From: Schauerella aestuarii
GTDB lineage: Bacteria > Pseudomonadota > Gammaproteobacteria > Burkholderiales > Burkholderiaceae_B
Assembly: GCF_009866805.1 (NCBI RefSeq)
Contig: NZ_SIZW01000039.1
Span: 434,001 to 498,000, forward strand
Reading direction: 5' to 3'
Length of the DNA stretch: 64,000 nt
Position numbers and translations under genes: made by a program. The notes beneath the pieces were generated by a model. It was not told where the DNA came from. It saw nothing but the letters and a program-made list of their open reading frames with translations, and did no database searches. This document shows positions 37,321 to 45,078 of the stretch, piece by piece (position 1 is the first letter of the stretch; every line of letters begins with the position of its first letter).

Positions 37321-38232
37321 TTAGGCCGCAACGGCGGCCGCGCTCGAGTCGTGCAGATGCGGCTCGATGAAATCCAGAAACGCCGTGGTCTTCGCCGGCG
37401 GCGTGCGGGTGGGCAGCAAGGCATAGAGCGGAATGGGCGATAGATGCCACTCGGGCAGCACGCGCACCAATCCGGATTGTTCGATGGCACGCCGCATGGC
37501 GTCGAACACCGGCAGCGAGGTGATGCCCATGCCGCTGCTGGCCAGCCGCCCCAGCACCCCGGCGTGGCTGGCGGATATCTGCCCAGCCACATCCACGCGT
37601 TCGACGGTATCGCCGTTGTGCAATGCCCACACCGAAGGCTCCTTGCTGCGCGTCTGGCGCAAGCATTGGTGATGCACCAGATCCTGCGGTACGCGCGGCA
37701 CGCCATGCACGGCGAGGTAGTCGGGCGATGCGTAGAGCTGATTGGGCATCAGCACCAGGCGGCGCGCGATCAGATTCGAGTCGGGTTGCGCCCCGAAGCG
37801 CAAGGCCACGTCGAAGGGGTTGGAGATCGGGTCGATCGCGCGGGCGCTCAGATCGAAATCGCATTCGATGTCGGGATACGTCTGGGCAAAGGCGCCCATT
37901 ACCGCCGGCAGGAAAAGCTGCGCCAGGCTCGTCGAGATCGAGATGCGCAACTTGCCTTTCGGCTGCCCGGACAGCGAGGCAAGTTGCTCGTGCGCCACGC
38001 GCGCTTCATCCACCAGATGGCGGCAGCGCTCGTAGTAGATCTTGCCGGCTTCGGTCAGGTCGATACGGCGGGTGCTGCGATTGAGCAACCGCATGCCGAT
38101 GCCGCGTTCCAGCTCGCTCACGCGACGCGAAAGGGTGGAGGTGGGGATGTCGAGCGCCTGAGCGGCGCGACTGAAGTTCTTGCGTTTGGCGACCTCGACA
38201 TACAAGGCAATATCGTTGAGTTGGACGTCCAT
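37321..38232 (-). CDS. LysR-family transcriptional regulator
   Basis: A 303-aa LysR protein: helix-turn-helix in VQLNDIALYVEVAKRKNFSR and IPTSTLSRRVSELERGIGMRLL, then the effector domain with SISTSLAQLFLPAVMGAF. Start at 38232 gives the normal MDVQLNDI beginning; in-frame codons further upstream are not needed. It belongs to the large group of CrgA/DsdC-like regulators without known effector. It is upstream of glutaminase on the same strand; no divergent partner gene is obvious. Confidence 0.92.
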   Translation of the reverse strand: MDVQLNDIALYVEVAKRKNFSRAAQALDIPTSTLSRRVSELERGIGMRLLNRSTRRIDLTEAGKIYYERCRHLVDEARVAHEQLASLSGQPKGKLRISISTSLAQLFLPAVMGAFAQTYPDIECDFDLSARAIDPISNPFDVALRFGAQPDSNLIARRLVLMPNQLYASPDYLAVHGVPRVPQDLVHHQCLRQTRSKEPSVWALHNGDTVERVDVAGQISASHAGVLGRLASSGMGITSLPVFDAMRRAIEQSGLVRVLPEWHLSPIPLYALLPTRTPPAKTTAFLDFIEPHLHDSSAAAVAA

Positions 38233-38624
38233 TACTGTGCGATTCAATTTTCCATTCACGGGATAATTGTAGGCCATTCCCTCGCCGTGAAATTCAATCG
38301 GAAATGATGGGAGGACGGTTCAGCGGCCCGTCAGCGAGCACATCGGCGTGTCTCGAATCCGCCACAAAAAGAACGTAGTCCGTTGTTATGATAAGGATCT
38401 TCGATCTAGCCGACATCGGATGGGCGGTATCAGGGAACACCCTGAGGGCGCCCACACGAGGGGAAAACGCATTTATCCCATATATGGAAATAACTTCGCC
38501 AAATTAAGGGTTTTTACTAATGCTCTGGCGACGCATACTTCGGTCACTGCAACACGCCTGTCACGTCACCATGCTTGCAATTGTGCTCATGGCGAACAGA
38601 CGGCAAGCCAAGACTGGAGGCACT
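38233..38624. other. Intergenic region upstream of the DUF4148 gene
   Basis: 392 bases between a divergent LysR gene and the DUF4148 gene. It contains the two-part element at 38472-38503, shared with the porin promoter region, and a 6-base inverted repeat TCAGGG-AACA-CCCTGA at 38430-38445. No RNA gene recognised. Confidence 0.55.
38472..38503 (+). promoter_or_regulatory. Two-part element shared with the porin gene (copy 1)
   Basis: TTTATCCCA-N4-TGGAAATA (38472-38492) overlaps AAATAACTTCGCCAAA (38488-38503). Both parts recur, in swapped order, before the porin gene at 39099-39140. It lies about 120 bases before the DUF4148 start. A binding site for a shared regulator is likely. Confidence 0.55.
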
Positions 38625-39005
38625 ATGAAAACCCTGGCAACTGCCCTGATGCTATCCGTAACCCTCGTTGGCGCCAGCGCCGCGTATGCTGACGGCATGA
38701 CCCGCGATCAAGTCAACGCCGAACTGCAACAAGCCAAGGCCACCGGCGAATACACCTTTGGCGAGCTCGACTATCCGCCTGCGATTCAACAGCGCAGCGA
38801 GAAGTCGGTCGACCAGGTGCAAGCTGAATTGCAACAAGCCAAGGCCGACGGTCAATACACCTTCGGCGAACTCGCTTATCCGCCCAAGCCCTTCGCCACC
38901 ACGACCGGCAAGTCGCGCGACGACGTGCGCGCTGAACTTGCGCAAGCCAAGGCGTCGGGCAATTACACCTTCGGCGAACTCGACTACCCGCCCAAGGCAC
39001 GTTGA
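38625..39005 (+). CDS. Exported DUF4148 protein with three internal repeats
   Basis: A 126-aa exported protein: signal peptide (1-22, cleaved after AAYA), then three copies of a unit of the form (K/M)sxDqVxAELqQAKAxGxYTFGELxYPP starting near residues 25, 62 and 99. DUF4148 proteins are common, abundant and uncharacterised in Burkholderiales; most have fewer repeats. TGGAGG lies five bases before the ATG at 38625, which decides the start over longer in-frame options. It is followed by a porin gene with a similar upstream element, so the two may respond to the same envelope signal. Function unknown. Confidence 0.9.
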   Translation: MKTLATALMLSVTLVGASAAYADGMTRDQVNAELQQAKATGEYTFGELDYPPAIQQRSEKSVDQVQAELQQAKADGQYTFGELAYPPKPFATTTGKSRDDVRAELAQAKASGNYTFGELDYPPKAR

Positions 39006-39098
39006 TTCCCGCGCGGTACGCCGGCTGAATGCGGGGCGTTACCTGCGCGGCCTTGCCTGCCGGCAGATCCTGGCGCTCGGCCACTGTCCCATGGGTGC

Positions 39099-39140
39099 AA
39101 ATAAGTTCGCCAAAATCGCGGTTTATCCCAGCTGGAAATA
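39099..39140 (+). promoter_or_regulatory. Two-part element shared with the DUF4148 gene (copy 2)
   Basis: AAATAAGTTCGCCAAA (39099-39114) is followed by TTTATCCCA-N2-TGGAAATA (39122-39140). The first part matches the DUF4148 copy at 15 of 16 bases, and the second at every arm base. It lies about 70-110 bases before the porin start. Confidence 0.55.
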
Positions 39141-39208
39141 GCTCGACACTTGGTCTGCCCGGCAATCGGGCAGCACCCGCCGGCTCTTTTATCTCCACTG
39201 GAACAATC

Positions 39209-40333
39209 ATGAAACAGACTCTCCTCGCGCTGGCCTTGGTCACCGGGTTTACGGGCGTGGCACACGCCGAAACTTCCGTGACGCTTTACGGCTTGCTCGA
39301 TGTGGGCGTGGGTTACGAACGCATCAAAGGCGACGGCTACAAGGCCTCGCGTATCGGCCAAGTGCAGGGCACGCAAAGCGGCTCGCGCTTCGGTATTCGC
39401 GGCAAGGAAGATCTTGGCGACGGCTTGTCGGCCATCTTCACGCTGGAAAACGGCTTCGGGCCCACCGATGGCCGTGCACTGCAAGGCGGCCGACTGTTCG
39501 GTCGTCAGGCCACGCTCGGCCTGGCATCGCAAACCTGGGGCAAGCTCGAGTTCGGGCGCCAGACCAGCATGGGCACGAAGGTGATGGGGGCGGTCGACCC
39601 CTTTGCCATCAGCTTCAATAGCGCCAACATGGGCACCACCATGGGGGCGTTGAACACCATGCGCCTGGATAATCTGGTGATGTACCAGATGCCCACGGTG
39701 GGCGGCTTCAATTTCGGTGTGGGCTATTCGTTCAACGCCGATACCTCGCGCACCACGAACGATGGTCAGAATACGGGCTTCGCCACGGGCGACAACAACC
39801 GTGCCATCACCACCGGGCTGTCGTATGAAAACGGTCCCGTTTACCTGGCGGCATCGTACGATCGTCTGAACCCCACGAACGCAGCCACGGGCGGTCAATC
39901 GCCCGCGCGCCTGCAGGAATGGAGCCTGGGCGGCACGTACAACTTCGAGATCGTGAAGATTGCGGCGGCATTCAGCCAGACGCGTGATGGCTGGTTCATC
40001 GGCCAATCGCTCAACAGCAGCCCCGGCGGCGACTACAGCGACCTTGGCACGTTCAAGTTGCGCAACGGCTTTCGCGCCAACTCGACCATGCTGGGTGTGA
40101 CGGTGCCGGTGGGGGCGATCACCAGCGTGTTCAGTTCGTGGCAACGCGCCGCACCCAACAACGCCACGTTGACGGGTGATGACAAGACGTTCAACGTGTA
40201 TGCGTTGGGCGCAACGCACAACCTCACCAAGCGCACCAACCTGTACGTGTATGCGTCGTATGCCGACAACTACGCGTTTCATGACGGCGTGACCGATACG
40301 GTGGTGGCCACCGGGATACGTCACCGGTTCTGA
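39209..40333 (+). CDS. Gram-negative general porin
   Basis: A 374-aa outer-membrane beta-barrel: 20-residue signal peptide ending VAHA, mature ETSVTLYGLLDVGVGYE, then SRFGIRGKEDLGDGLSAIFTLENGF, GRQATLGLASQTWGKLEFGRQ, and a C-terminal IRHRF with the terminal Phe needed for barrel insertion. This is the 16-strand trimeric porin family usual in Burkholderiales (Bordetella/Neisseria type). It allows diffusion of small hydrophilic solutes. The start at 39209 is set by the signal peptide. An 11-base-pair hairpin terminator follows. Confidence 0.96.
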   Translation: MKQTLLALALVTGFTGVAHAETSVTLYGLLDVGVGYERIKGDGYKASRIGQVQGTQSGSRFGIRGKEDLGDGLSAIFTLENGFGPTDGRALQGGRLFGRQATLGLASQTWGKLEFGRQTSMGTKVMGAVDPFAISFNSANMGTTMGALNTMRLDNLVMYQMPTVGGFNFGVGYSFNADTSRTTNDGQNTGFATGDNNRAITTGLSYENGPVYLAASYDRLNPTNAATGGQSPARLQEWSLGGTYNFEIVKIAAAFSQTRDGWFIGQSLNSSPGGDYSDLGTFKLRNGFRANSTMLGVTVPVGAITSVFSSWQRAAPNNATLTGDDKTFNVYALGATHNLTKRTNLYVYASYADNYAFHDGVTDTVVATGIRHRF

Positions 40334-40408
40334 CCGTGACGCCTCCAACAGCGCTGTTTCCAGCCGCACTGCGTTGATCTGACGGCAATGCGGCCAGCGG
40401 CGCCGATG

Positions 40409-40440
40409 CTGGCGGGCGTGCGATACGCCCGCCAGTTCAT
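40409..40440. terminator. Hairpin terminator between porin and isochorismatase-like gene
   Basis: CTGGCGGGCGT (40409-40419) and ACGCCCGCCAG (40425-40435) form a perfect 11-base stem with a 5-base loop, followed by a weak T-rich TTCATT. It lies between convergent genes, 75 bases after the porin stop. Confidence 0.75.
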
Positions 40441-41031
40441 TCAGCGTTCGAACACCACCTCATCGGTCGTGGTGATCTTGCAGAAGAGCCGAAGACTGTC
40501 GATCGAGTTGACGTGCTCTTGCGCCGAATGCGCGGCGCACGCGTCTTCCAGCACGATCATCTCGTAATCGCGATCGTGGCCATCGCGCACGGTGGCTTGC
40601 ACCACGGCTTGTGTGGATACGCCCGAGCAATAGATGCGCTCGATCTTCTGGGCGCGCAATTGCGCTTCGAGCGTGGTGGCATAGAAGGGGCTCACCCGAT
40701 GCTTGACGATATCGAGGTCGCCGGGCTGGCGATCGAGATCGGGATGCACCTCGGTACCCCAGGCACCCAATTGAAATAGCCCATGCTTGGGCGCGCCCGC
40801 GAAGAGCGGCGATCCTGCCGGGCACTCCGGATATCCCGTCTTGAAGCCCACCGTGACGAACCCGATCGGCAGCCCGGCGGCGCGCGCCTGCGCGATCGCC
40901 TTCGAGGTGCGCGCGAGAATGCCGCGCGTGCGCACCTGATTGCCCAGTTCGGATGTGCCATTCGGGCCGTCGTCGTGGACGAGGTCGTTTTCCATATCGA
41001 GCACCAGGTAAATCGAGCGGCTGTTGGCCAT
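40441..41031 (-). CDS. Isochorismatase-like cysteine hydrolase
   Basis: A 196-aa hydrolase with the family triad: Asp in YLVLDMEND, Lys in IVKHRVSPF and the nucleophile Cys in IYCSGVSTQAVVQATVRDGHDRDY. Relatives include nicotinamidase, ureidoacrylate hydrolase and N-carbamoylsarcosine amidase. GAGGAGAC favours the second of two tandem ATG codons (41031 rather than 41034). It is divergent from a GntR gene, its likely regulator. It may act on an amide made or used by the flavoprotein unit on the other side of GntR, which is inference. Confidence 0.9.
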   Translation of the reverse strand: MANSRSIYLVLDMENDLVHDDGPNGTSELGNQVRTRGILARTSKAIAQARAAGLPIGFVTVGFKTGYPECPAGSPLFAGAPKHGLFQLGAWGTEVHPDLDRQPGDLDIVKHRVSPFYATTLEAQLRAQKIERIYCSGVSTQAVVQATVRDGHDRDYEMIVLEDACAAHSAQEHVNSIDSLRLFCKITTTDEVVFER

Positions 41032-41054
41032 CATGTCTCCTCGTTGATTTATCG

Positions 41055-41090
41055 TAAACACTATTGCGCTACAAAACTGTTAATAGTTTA
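41055..41090. promoter_or_regulatory. Candidate GntR operator between divergent genes
   Basis: AAACT-GTTAAT-AGTTT (41074-41089) is an inverted repeat, and TAAACACTATT (41055-41065) pairs imperfectly with AATAGTTTA (41082-41090). It lies in the short AT-rich gap between the isochorismatase-like and GntR genes. Confidence 0.4.
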
Positions 41091-41118
41091 ATGGCTTCAA
41101 GCGCATTAAGGAAGAACG

Positions 41119-41808
41119 ATGGCAATGGTGGAGAGTTCCCCGGTATCAGGCACCCGGCCCGGCAATATGAGTGCGGTGGTGGTGGCGCAGTTGCGCGATG
41201 CCATCCTCGACGGGTTTTATGCCCCCGGGCAACGCCTGATCGAGAACGATCTGATCGCATCGTTCGGCTCCAGCCGCGGTCCAGTGCGTGAGGCGCTGCG
41301 CCGGCTGGCTGCGGAAGGCGTGGTCGAGCTCGTGCCCAATCGCGGCGCAATCGTCAAACGCCTGTCGCACAAGGAGCTGGTCGATCTGTTTCGCATGTGC
41401 GAAACCCTCGAGGGACTGGCTGCACGCACCTGCGCCGAACGGGTGCGCGCGCAGCAGGCGCCGGAAGCGTTTGCGCAGGCCCTGGCCGATGTCGGGCTGA
41501 GCACGTTGCCCCCACCGGGCATGTCGTTCCCCGAGGCCAATCGCCTGTTCCACCAGGTGCTGGTGGATTTTTCCCAAAACGCGCAACTCAAGACCACACT
41601 CGATCAGATGCGCATTCCATTGGTGCGGCTGCAGTTTCGCGCCGCGATCGATGCGGAATACCAGCGCGCGTCGATGGCCGAGCACCGGCAGGTCGTGGCC
41701 GCCGTGCTGGCCGGCGACCCCGTGGCGGCTGAAACCGCCATGCGCAATCACCTCGAACAAGCCGGATCGCGCCTGCTGGTGCGCCCGGGCGAGGAGCCCG
41801 GTGCGTAG
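41119..41808 (+). CDS. GntR-family regulator (FadR/FCD type)
   Basis: A 229-aa GntR protein: winged helix with VVAQLRDAILDGFYAPGQRLIENDLIASF and SRGPVREALRRLAAEGVVELV, then an all-helical FCD effector domain (ELVDLFRMCETLEGLAARTCAERV, FHQVLVDFSQNAQL, EHRQVVAAVLAGD). The metal-site His residues of FCD domains seem to be kept. It is divergent from the isochorismatase-like gene and upstream of a Bug receptor/flavoprotein unit, so it probably controls both. A 9-base-pair hairpin follows at 41898-41921. Confidence 0.92.
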   Translation: MAMVESSPVSGTRPGNMSAVVVAQLRDAILDGFYAPGQRLIENDLIASFGSSRGPVREALRRLAAEGVVELVPNRGAIVKRLSHKELVDLFRMCETLEGLAARTCAERVRAQQAPEAFAQALADVGLSTLPPPGMSFPEANRLFHQVLVDFSQNAQLKTTLDQMRIPLVRLQFRAAIDAEYQRASMAEHRQVVAAVLAGDPVAAETAMRNHLEQAGSRLLVRPGEEPGA

Positions 41809-41897
41809 GCTCACGCACAGACGGGCGCGGTGATGGCCCTCGCCTGATTTCGAACAACAGGATCTCCGGCTGGGAGGACAGCCGTTCAGGATCCTGG

Positions 41898-41921
41898 CCG
41901 CGCCTGAGAGGACAGGCGCGG
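41898..41921 (+). terminator. Candidate hairpin after the GntR gene
   Basis: CCGCGCCTG (41898-41906) and CAGGCGCGG (41913-41921) form a perfect 9-base stem with a 6-base loop. No T-run follows, so it could be a terminator needing help, or an mRNA-stabilising hairpin. Confidence 0.45.
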
Positions 41922-42082
41922 TGACGTCACCCCTCTGCATTCATCGACTGCGATCGGCACAGCATCGAACGCGGCGTCGTCACGCTTACACGCAGGAACG
42001 GGATCGATCGCCAGGCGCCAGTCGATCGCGTTGCAGGGCAAGGGCGCACACAACAAAACGATAAAGACGTTGGAGACAAACC

Positions 42083-43060
42083 ATGACTATCCTCAAGGCC
42101 GCCCTGTGCGGCTTATCGCTCGTCGCGGCGGCGCATGCCCAGGCGGCGTCCGATCCCCCGAAATATCCAAGCCGGGCTGTGACGATCATCGTGCCGTATG
42201 CGCCGGGTGGCGCGGTGGACGTGATCGCGCGCACCACCGGCGAGGCGCTGTCCAGGCAACTGCACCAGACCTTCATCGTCGAGAACCGGCCGGGTGCCGG
42301 CGGCAATATCGCCAGTGCCTACGTCGCCCGTGCCACGGCCGACGGCTACACCTTGCTGATGGGCGAGCCGTCGCGCGCCGCCGCCGGCAGTCTCTATAAG
42401 GAACTGCAGTACGACCCGGTGCGGGGCTTGAAGCCGATCGCGCTGGTGGGTTCGGCACCCAGCGTATTGCTGGTGCCCACCGATTCGCCCGCGAAATCGC
42501 TGAACGATCTGGTGCAGATGGCGCAGAAGAAGCCGGGCGAACTGACCTACGGGCATGGCGGCAACGGCACGACCTCGGAGCATCTGGCCTCGGAGATGTT
42601 CCTGGGGCAGGCCAAGATCCAGATGATCTCGGTGCCCTATAGCGGCGGTGCGGCCGCGATGACGGATCTGATGGGGGGACGTCTCAATATGGTCACCACC
42701 AATATGCTGAACGCGGCGCCGCATCTGCAGGGCAATCGCATGCGGGCGCTCGCCGTGGCCGACACCAGGCGCTCGCCCATGTTTCCCGACGTGCCGACCT
42801 TTGCCGAGGCGGGCTACCCCAAGATGGAGGTGGGCGTGTGGTGGGGCTTGATGGCGCCGGCCGCCGTGCCGCAAAACGTGGTGGACACGTTGAATCGCGC
42901 CGTCAACGATGCGCTCAAAACGCCCGAGCTTCAGGCGCGGCTCAAGGCGTTGAACGCGACGCCACTGGGCGGTGACCAGCCGGCCTTCCAGGCACGGTTC
43001 GACAGCGAAGTGCAGCAGTGGGCCACCATCATCAAGCAAGCGGGGCTGCAACTGCAATGA
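42083..43060 (+). CDS. Bug/TctC-family periplasmic solute receptor
   Basis: A 325-aa receptor: signal peptide to about residue 22 (HAQAAS), then YPSRAVTIIVPYAPGGAVDVIAR, VENRPGAGGNIASAYVA, YSGGAAAMTDLMGGRLNM, and FPDVPTFAEAGYP. These are the standard Bug domain landmarks. TTGGAGAC lies before the ATG. Its stop overlaps the start of the OYE-type flavoprotein gene (ATGA), so receptor and enzyme are co-translated and the receptor's ligand is probably the enzyme's substrate or a precursor. No transporter permease gene is adjacent. Confidence 0.93.
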   Translation: MTILKAALCGLSLVAAAHAQAASDPPKYPSRAVTIIVPYAPGGAVDVIARTTGEALSRQLHQTFIVENRPGAGGNIASAYVARATADGYTLLMGEPSRAAAGSLYKELQYDPVRGLKPIALVGSAPSVLLVPTDSPAKSLNDLVQMAQKKPGELTYGHGGNGTTSEHLASEMFLGQAKIQMISVPYSGGAAAMTDLMGGRLNMVTTNMLNAAPHLQGNRMRALAVADTRRSPMFPDVPTFAEAGYPKMEVGVWWGLMAPAAVPQNVVDTLNRAVNDALKTPELQARLKALNATPLGGDQPAFQARFDSEVQQWATIIKQAGLQLQ

Positions 43061-45069
43061 CACACCCTGCCGATGCCAAGGGCGATGCTGCCTATCCCAC
43101 GTTGTTCAGCGCGTTTGCATTGGCCGGCCGGCCATTGCGCAACCGCATCGTGCATGCATCCATTTCAACCTCGCTGGCGAAGGATTCTCAAGTGACGGAT
43201 CGGCAGATCCTGTACTACGCGAACCGTGCCAAAGGAGGGGCGGCTGCAGTCGTGACCGAGCCGCTGGGCGCGGCACGCCACCAACTCGGCGCCCTGCGCG
43301 TACGCGCATTCGACGACAGCAATCTCGACGGCCTGCAGCGCTGGGCCGCGGCGGTCGAGGGCGAAGATTGCCGGCTGCTGGGGCAACTCCAGGACGGCGG
43401 CCGGGGCCGGCACGAACCGGGCCGCAATTTTGCGGCCATCGGCGCATCGCCGCTGCCGGACGACCTGAGCTGGACGATGCCGCATGTGATGACGGCCGAT
43501 GAGATCGCGTGGTTCATCGATGATCTGACCCAGACCGCGCTGCGGCTCAAACGCTGCGGTTTCAGCGGCGTGGAACTCTCGGCCGGCCACGGGCATCTCT
43601 TCCATCAGTTCATGTCGCCGTGGTCGAATCGCCGGGATGACGCCTACGGTGGCGACTTCGATGGCCGCATGCGCTTCATGGTGCTGTTGATGGCGCGGCT
43701 TCACGATGCGTGCGGGCGCGATTTCATTCTGGGGTTGAAGCTGCCGGGCGACGATGGTGTGCCCGGCGGGATCGATCCGGCCTTGTCGCTGCGGATCGCC
43801 CGCCGGCTCGCCGATACCGGGCATGCCCACTATCTTTGCCTGGCACAGGGGGCACATCATCGCAGCCTCGAGATGCACATCCCCAACGATACCTATCCGC
43901 GCGTGCCCTATGTGGGACTGACGCGCGCGCTGCGGGCGGCGGTGCCCGATGTGCCGGTGATGGCGCTTGGGCGCATCACCGATCCGGCGGAGGCGGAAGG
44001 CATCCTGGCGCATGGCGATGCCGATCTGATCGGGCTGGGCCGACCGTTGATCACCGATCCCACCTGGCCGCTGAAGGCACAGGCCGGGCGGGCGCGCGAT
44101 ATCCGTTACTGCCTGAACGCCAACACCTGCTGGAACGTCGTGATCGGCCACCGTCCCATTCAGTGCGACAACAATCCGCGCGTGGCCACGGAGTATGAAG
44201 TGCTGTGGCGGCCGCAGGTTGCGGCCCCCGCGGCCGCGCATCATGTGGTGGTCGTGGGCGCAGGAATCGCGGGGCTTGAAGCGGCGTGGACGGCCGCGCG
44301 GCGCGGCCATCGCGTCACGGTGCTGGGGGCGTCCGCCGAGGTGGGCGGGAAAACGCGCGTGCATGCCGCGTTGCCCAGCAGTGAGTCGCTCAGCAGCGTG
44401 TATGACTATCAATATGCCGAGGCGGTGAAGGCGGGTGTGGTGTTCGAACTTGGCCGGTCGGCCGATCTCGCGCGGGTGCTGGCCTGCGAGCCGGATGAGG
44501 TCGTGCTGGCCACGGGCGCCACGATGGTGTGGCCACCCATGCTGCCCGCGTCGCTGCGCGGCGACGGTCTGGTGCTGGACATTCGCGAGGCGATCGCGGA
44601 CGTATTGACGCTCACCACCCGCCAACCCGGCGTGGCGGTACTGCTGGATATGGATCAGACCGAAGGCGTCTATGCCTGTGCCGAGCTGCTGCATGCGCGC
44701 TTCGAGCGTGCCGTGGTGGTCACGCCGCGCGAGAGCATTGCGCAGGAAACACCACTCGTGACCCGTCAGACCATCCATCGGCGATTTCATCAGATGGGCA
44801 TCGAGGTTCGCACGCTGTGCGAACCGCAGTGGAACGACGCGTTCGAAGACACCGGCACGATGACGCTCGAGCACGTGTATGGCGGGGAGGTGGGCCGTAT
44901 CGACAACGTGGCGTTCTTTTCGTTTGCCACGCCGCGCACGCCCAATGATGCGTTGATGGGACCGCTGCGCGCGCATGGCGTAAAGGTGCGATCGGTGGGC
45001 GATTGCCGCGTCGCACGCGGCGTGGTGGATGCCACGCGGGAGGGCTTCGAGGCCGGCATGGCGGTGTAA
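43057..45069 (+). CDS. Old-Yellow-Enzyme/trimethylamine dehydrogenase-like flavoprotein
   Basis: A 670-aa protein of the 2,4-dienoyl-CoA reductase/trimethylamine dehydrogenase group: an N-terminal OYE-type TIM barrel (to about 345; LRNRIVHASISTSLA, GHGHLFHQFMSPWSNRRDDAYGG, GLGRPLITDP) and a C-terminal FAD/NAD-binding domain (HVVVVGAGIAGLEAAWTA, about 395). Family enzymes bind FMN plus a [4Fe-4S] cluster. Here the cluster motif reads CLNANTC then C after 11 residues; the usual second Cys (fourth residue) is Ala, so cluster binding may be lost or altered. The usual QxxHxGR motif reads QLQDGGR. Possible N-demethylase or ene-reductase; substrate unknown. Confidence 0.9.
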   Translation: MTHPADAKGDAAYPTLFSAFALAGRPLRNRIVHASISTSLAKDSQVTDRQILYYANRAKGGAAAVVTEPLGAARHQLGALRVRAFDDSNLDGLQRWAAAVEGEDCRLLGQLQDGGRGRHEPGRNFAAIGASPLPDDLSWTMPHVMTADEIAWFIDDLTQTALRLKRCGFSGVELSAGHGHLFHQFMSPWSNRRDDAYGGDFDGRMRFMVLLMARLHDACGRDFILGLKLPGDDGVPGGIDPALSLRIARRLADTGHAHYLCLAQGAHHRSLEMHIPNDTYPRVPYVGLTRALRAAVPDVPVMALGRITDPAEAEGILAHGDADLIGLGRPLITDPTWPLKAQAGRARDIRYCLNANTCWNVVIGHRPIQCDNNPRVATEYEVLWRPQVAAPAAAHHVVVVGAGIAGLEAAWTAARRGHRVTVLGASAEVGGKTRVHAALPSSESLSSVYDYQYAEAVKAGVVFELGRSADLARVLACEPDEVVLATGATMVWPPMLPASLRGDGLVLDIREAIADVLTLTTRQPGVAVLLDMDQTEGVYACAELLHARFERAVVVTPRESIAQETPLVTRQTIHRRFHQMGIEVRTLCEPQWNDAFEDTGTMTLEHVYGGEVGRIDNVAFFSFATPRTPNDALMGPLRAHGVKVRSVGDCRVARGVVDATREGFEAGMAV

Positions 45070-45078
45070 CATCGCAGC

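Noticed and set aside
38430-38445. TCAGGG-AACA-CCCTGA hairpin upstream of the DUF4148 gene
   Set aside because: A six-base stem without T-run or conservation evidence; too weak to call a terminator or operator.
39009-40369. Long minus-strand reading frame opposite the porin gene
   Set aside because: The plus-strand porin has a signal peptide, family motifs and terminal Phe; the opposite frame has none.
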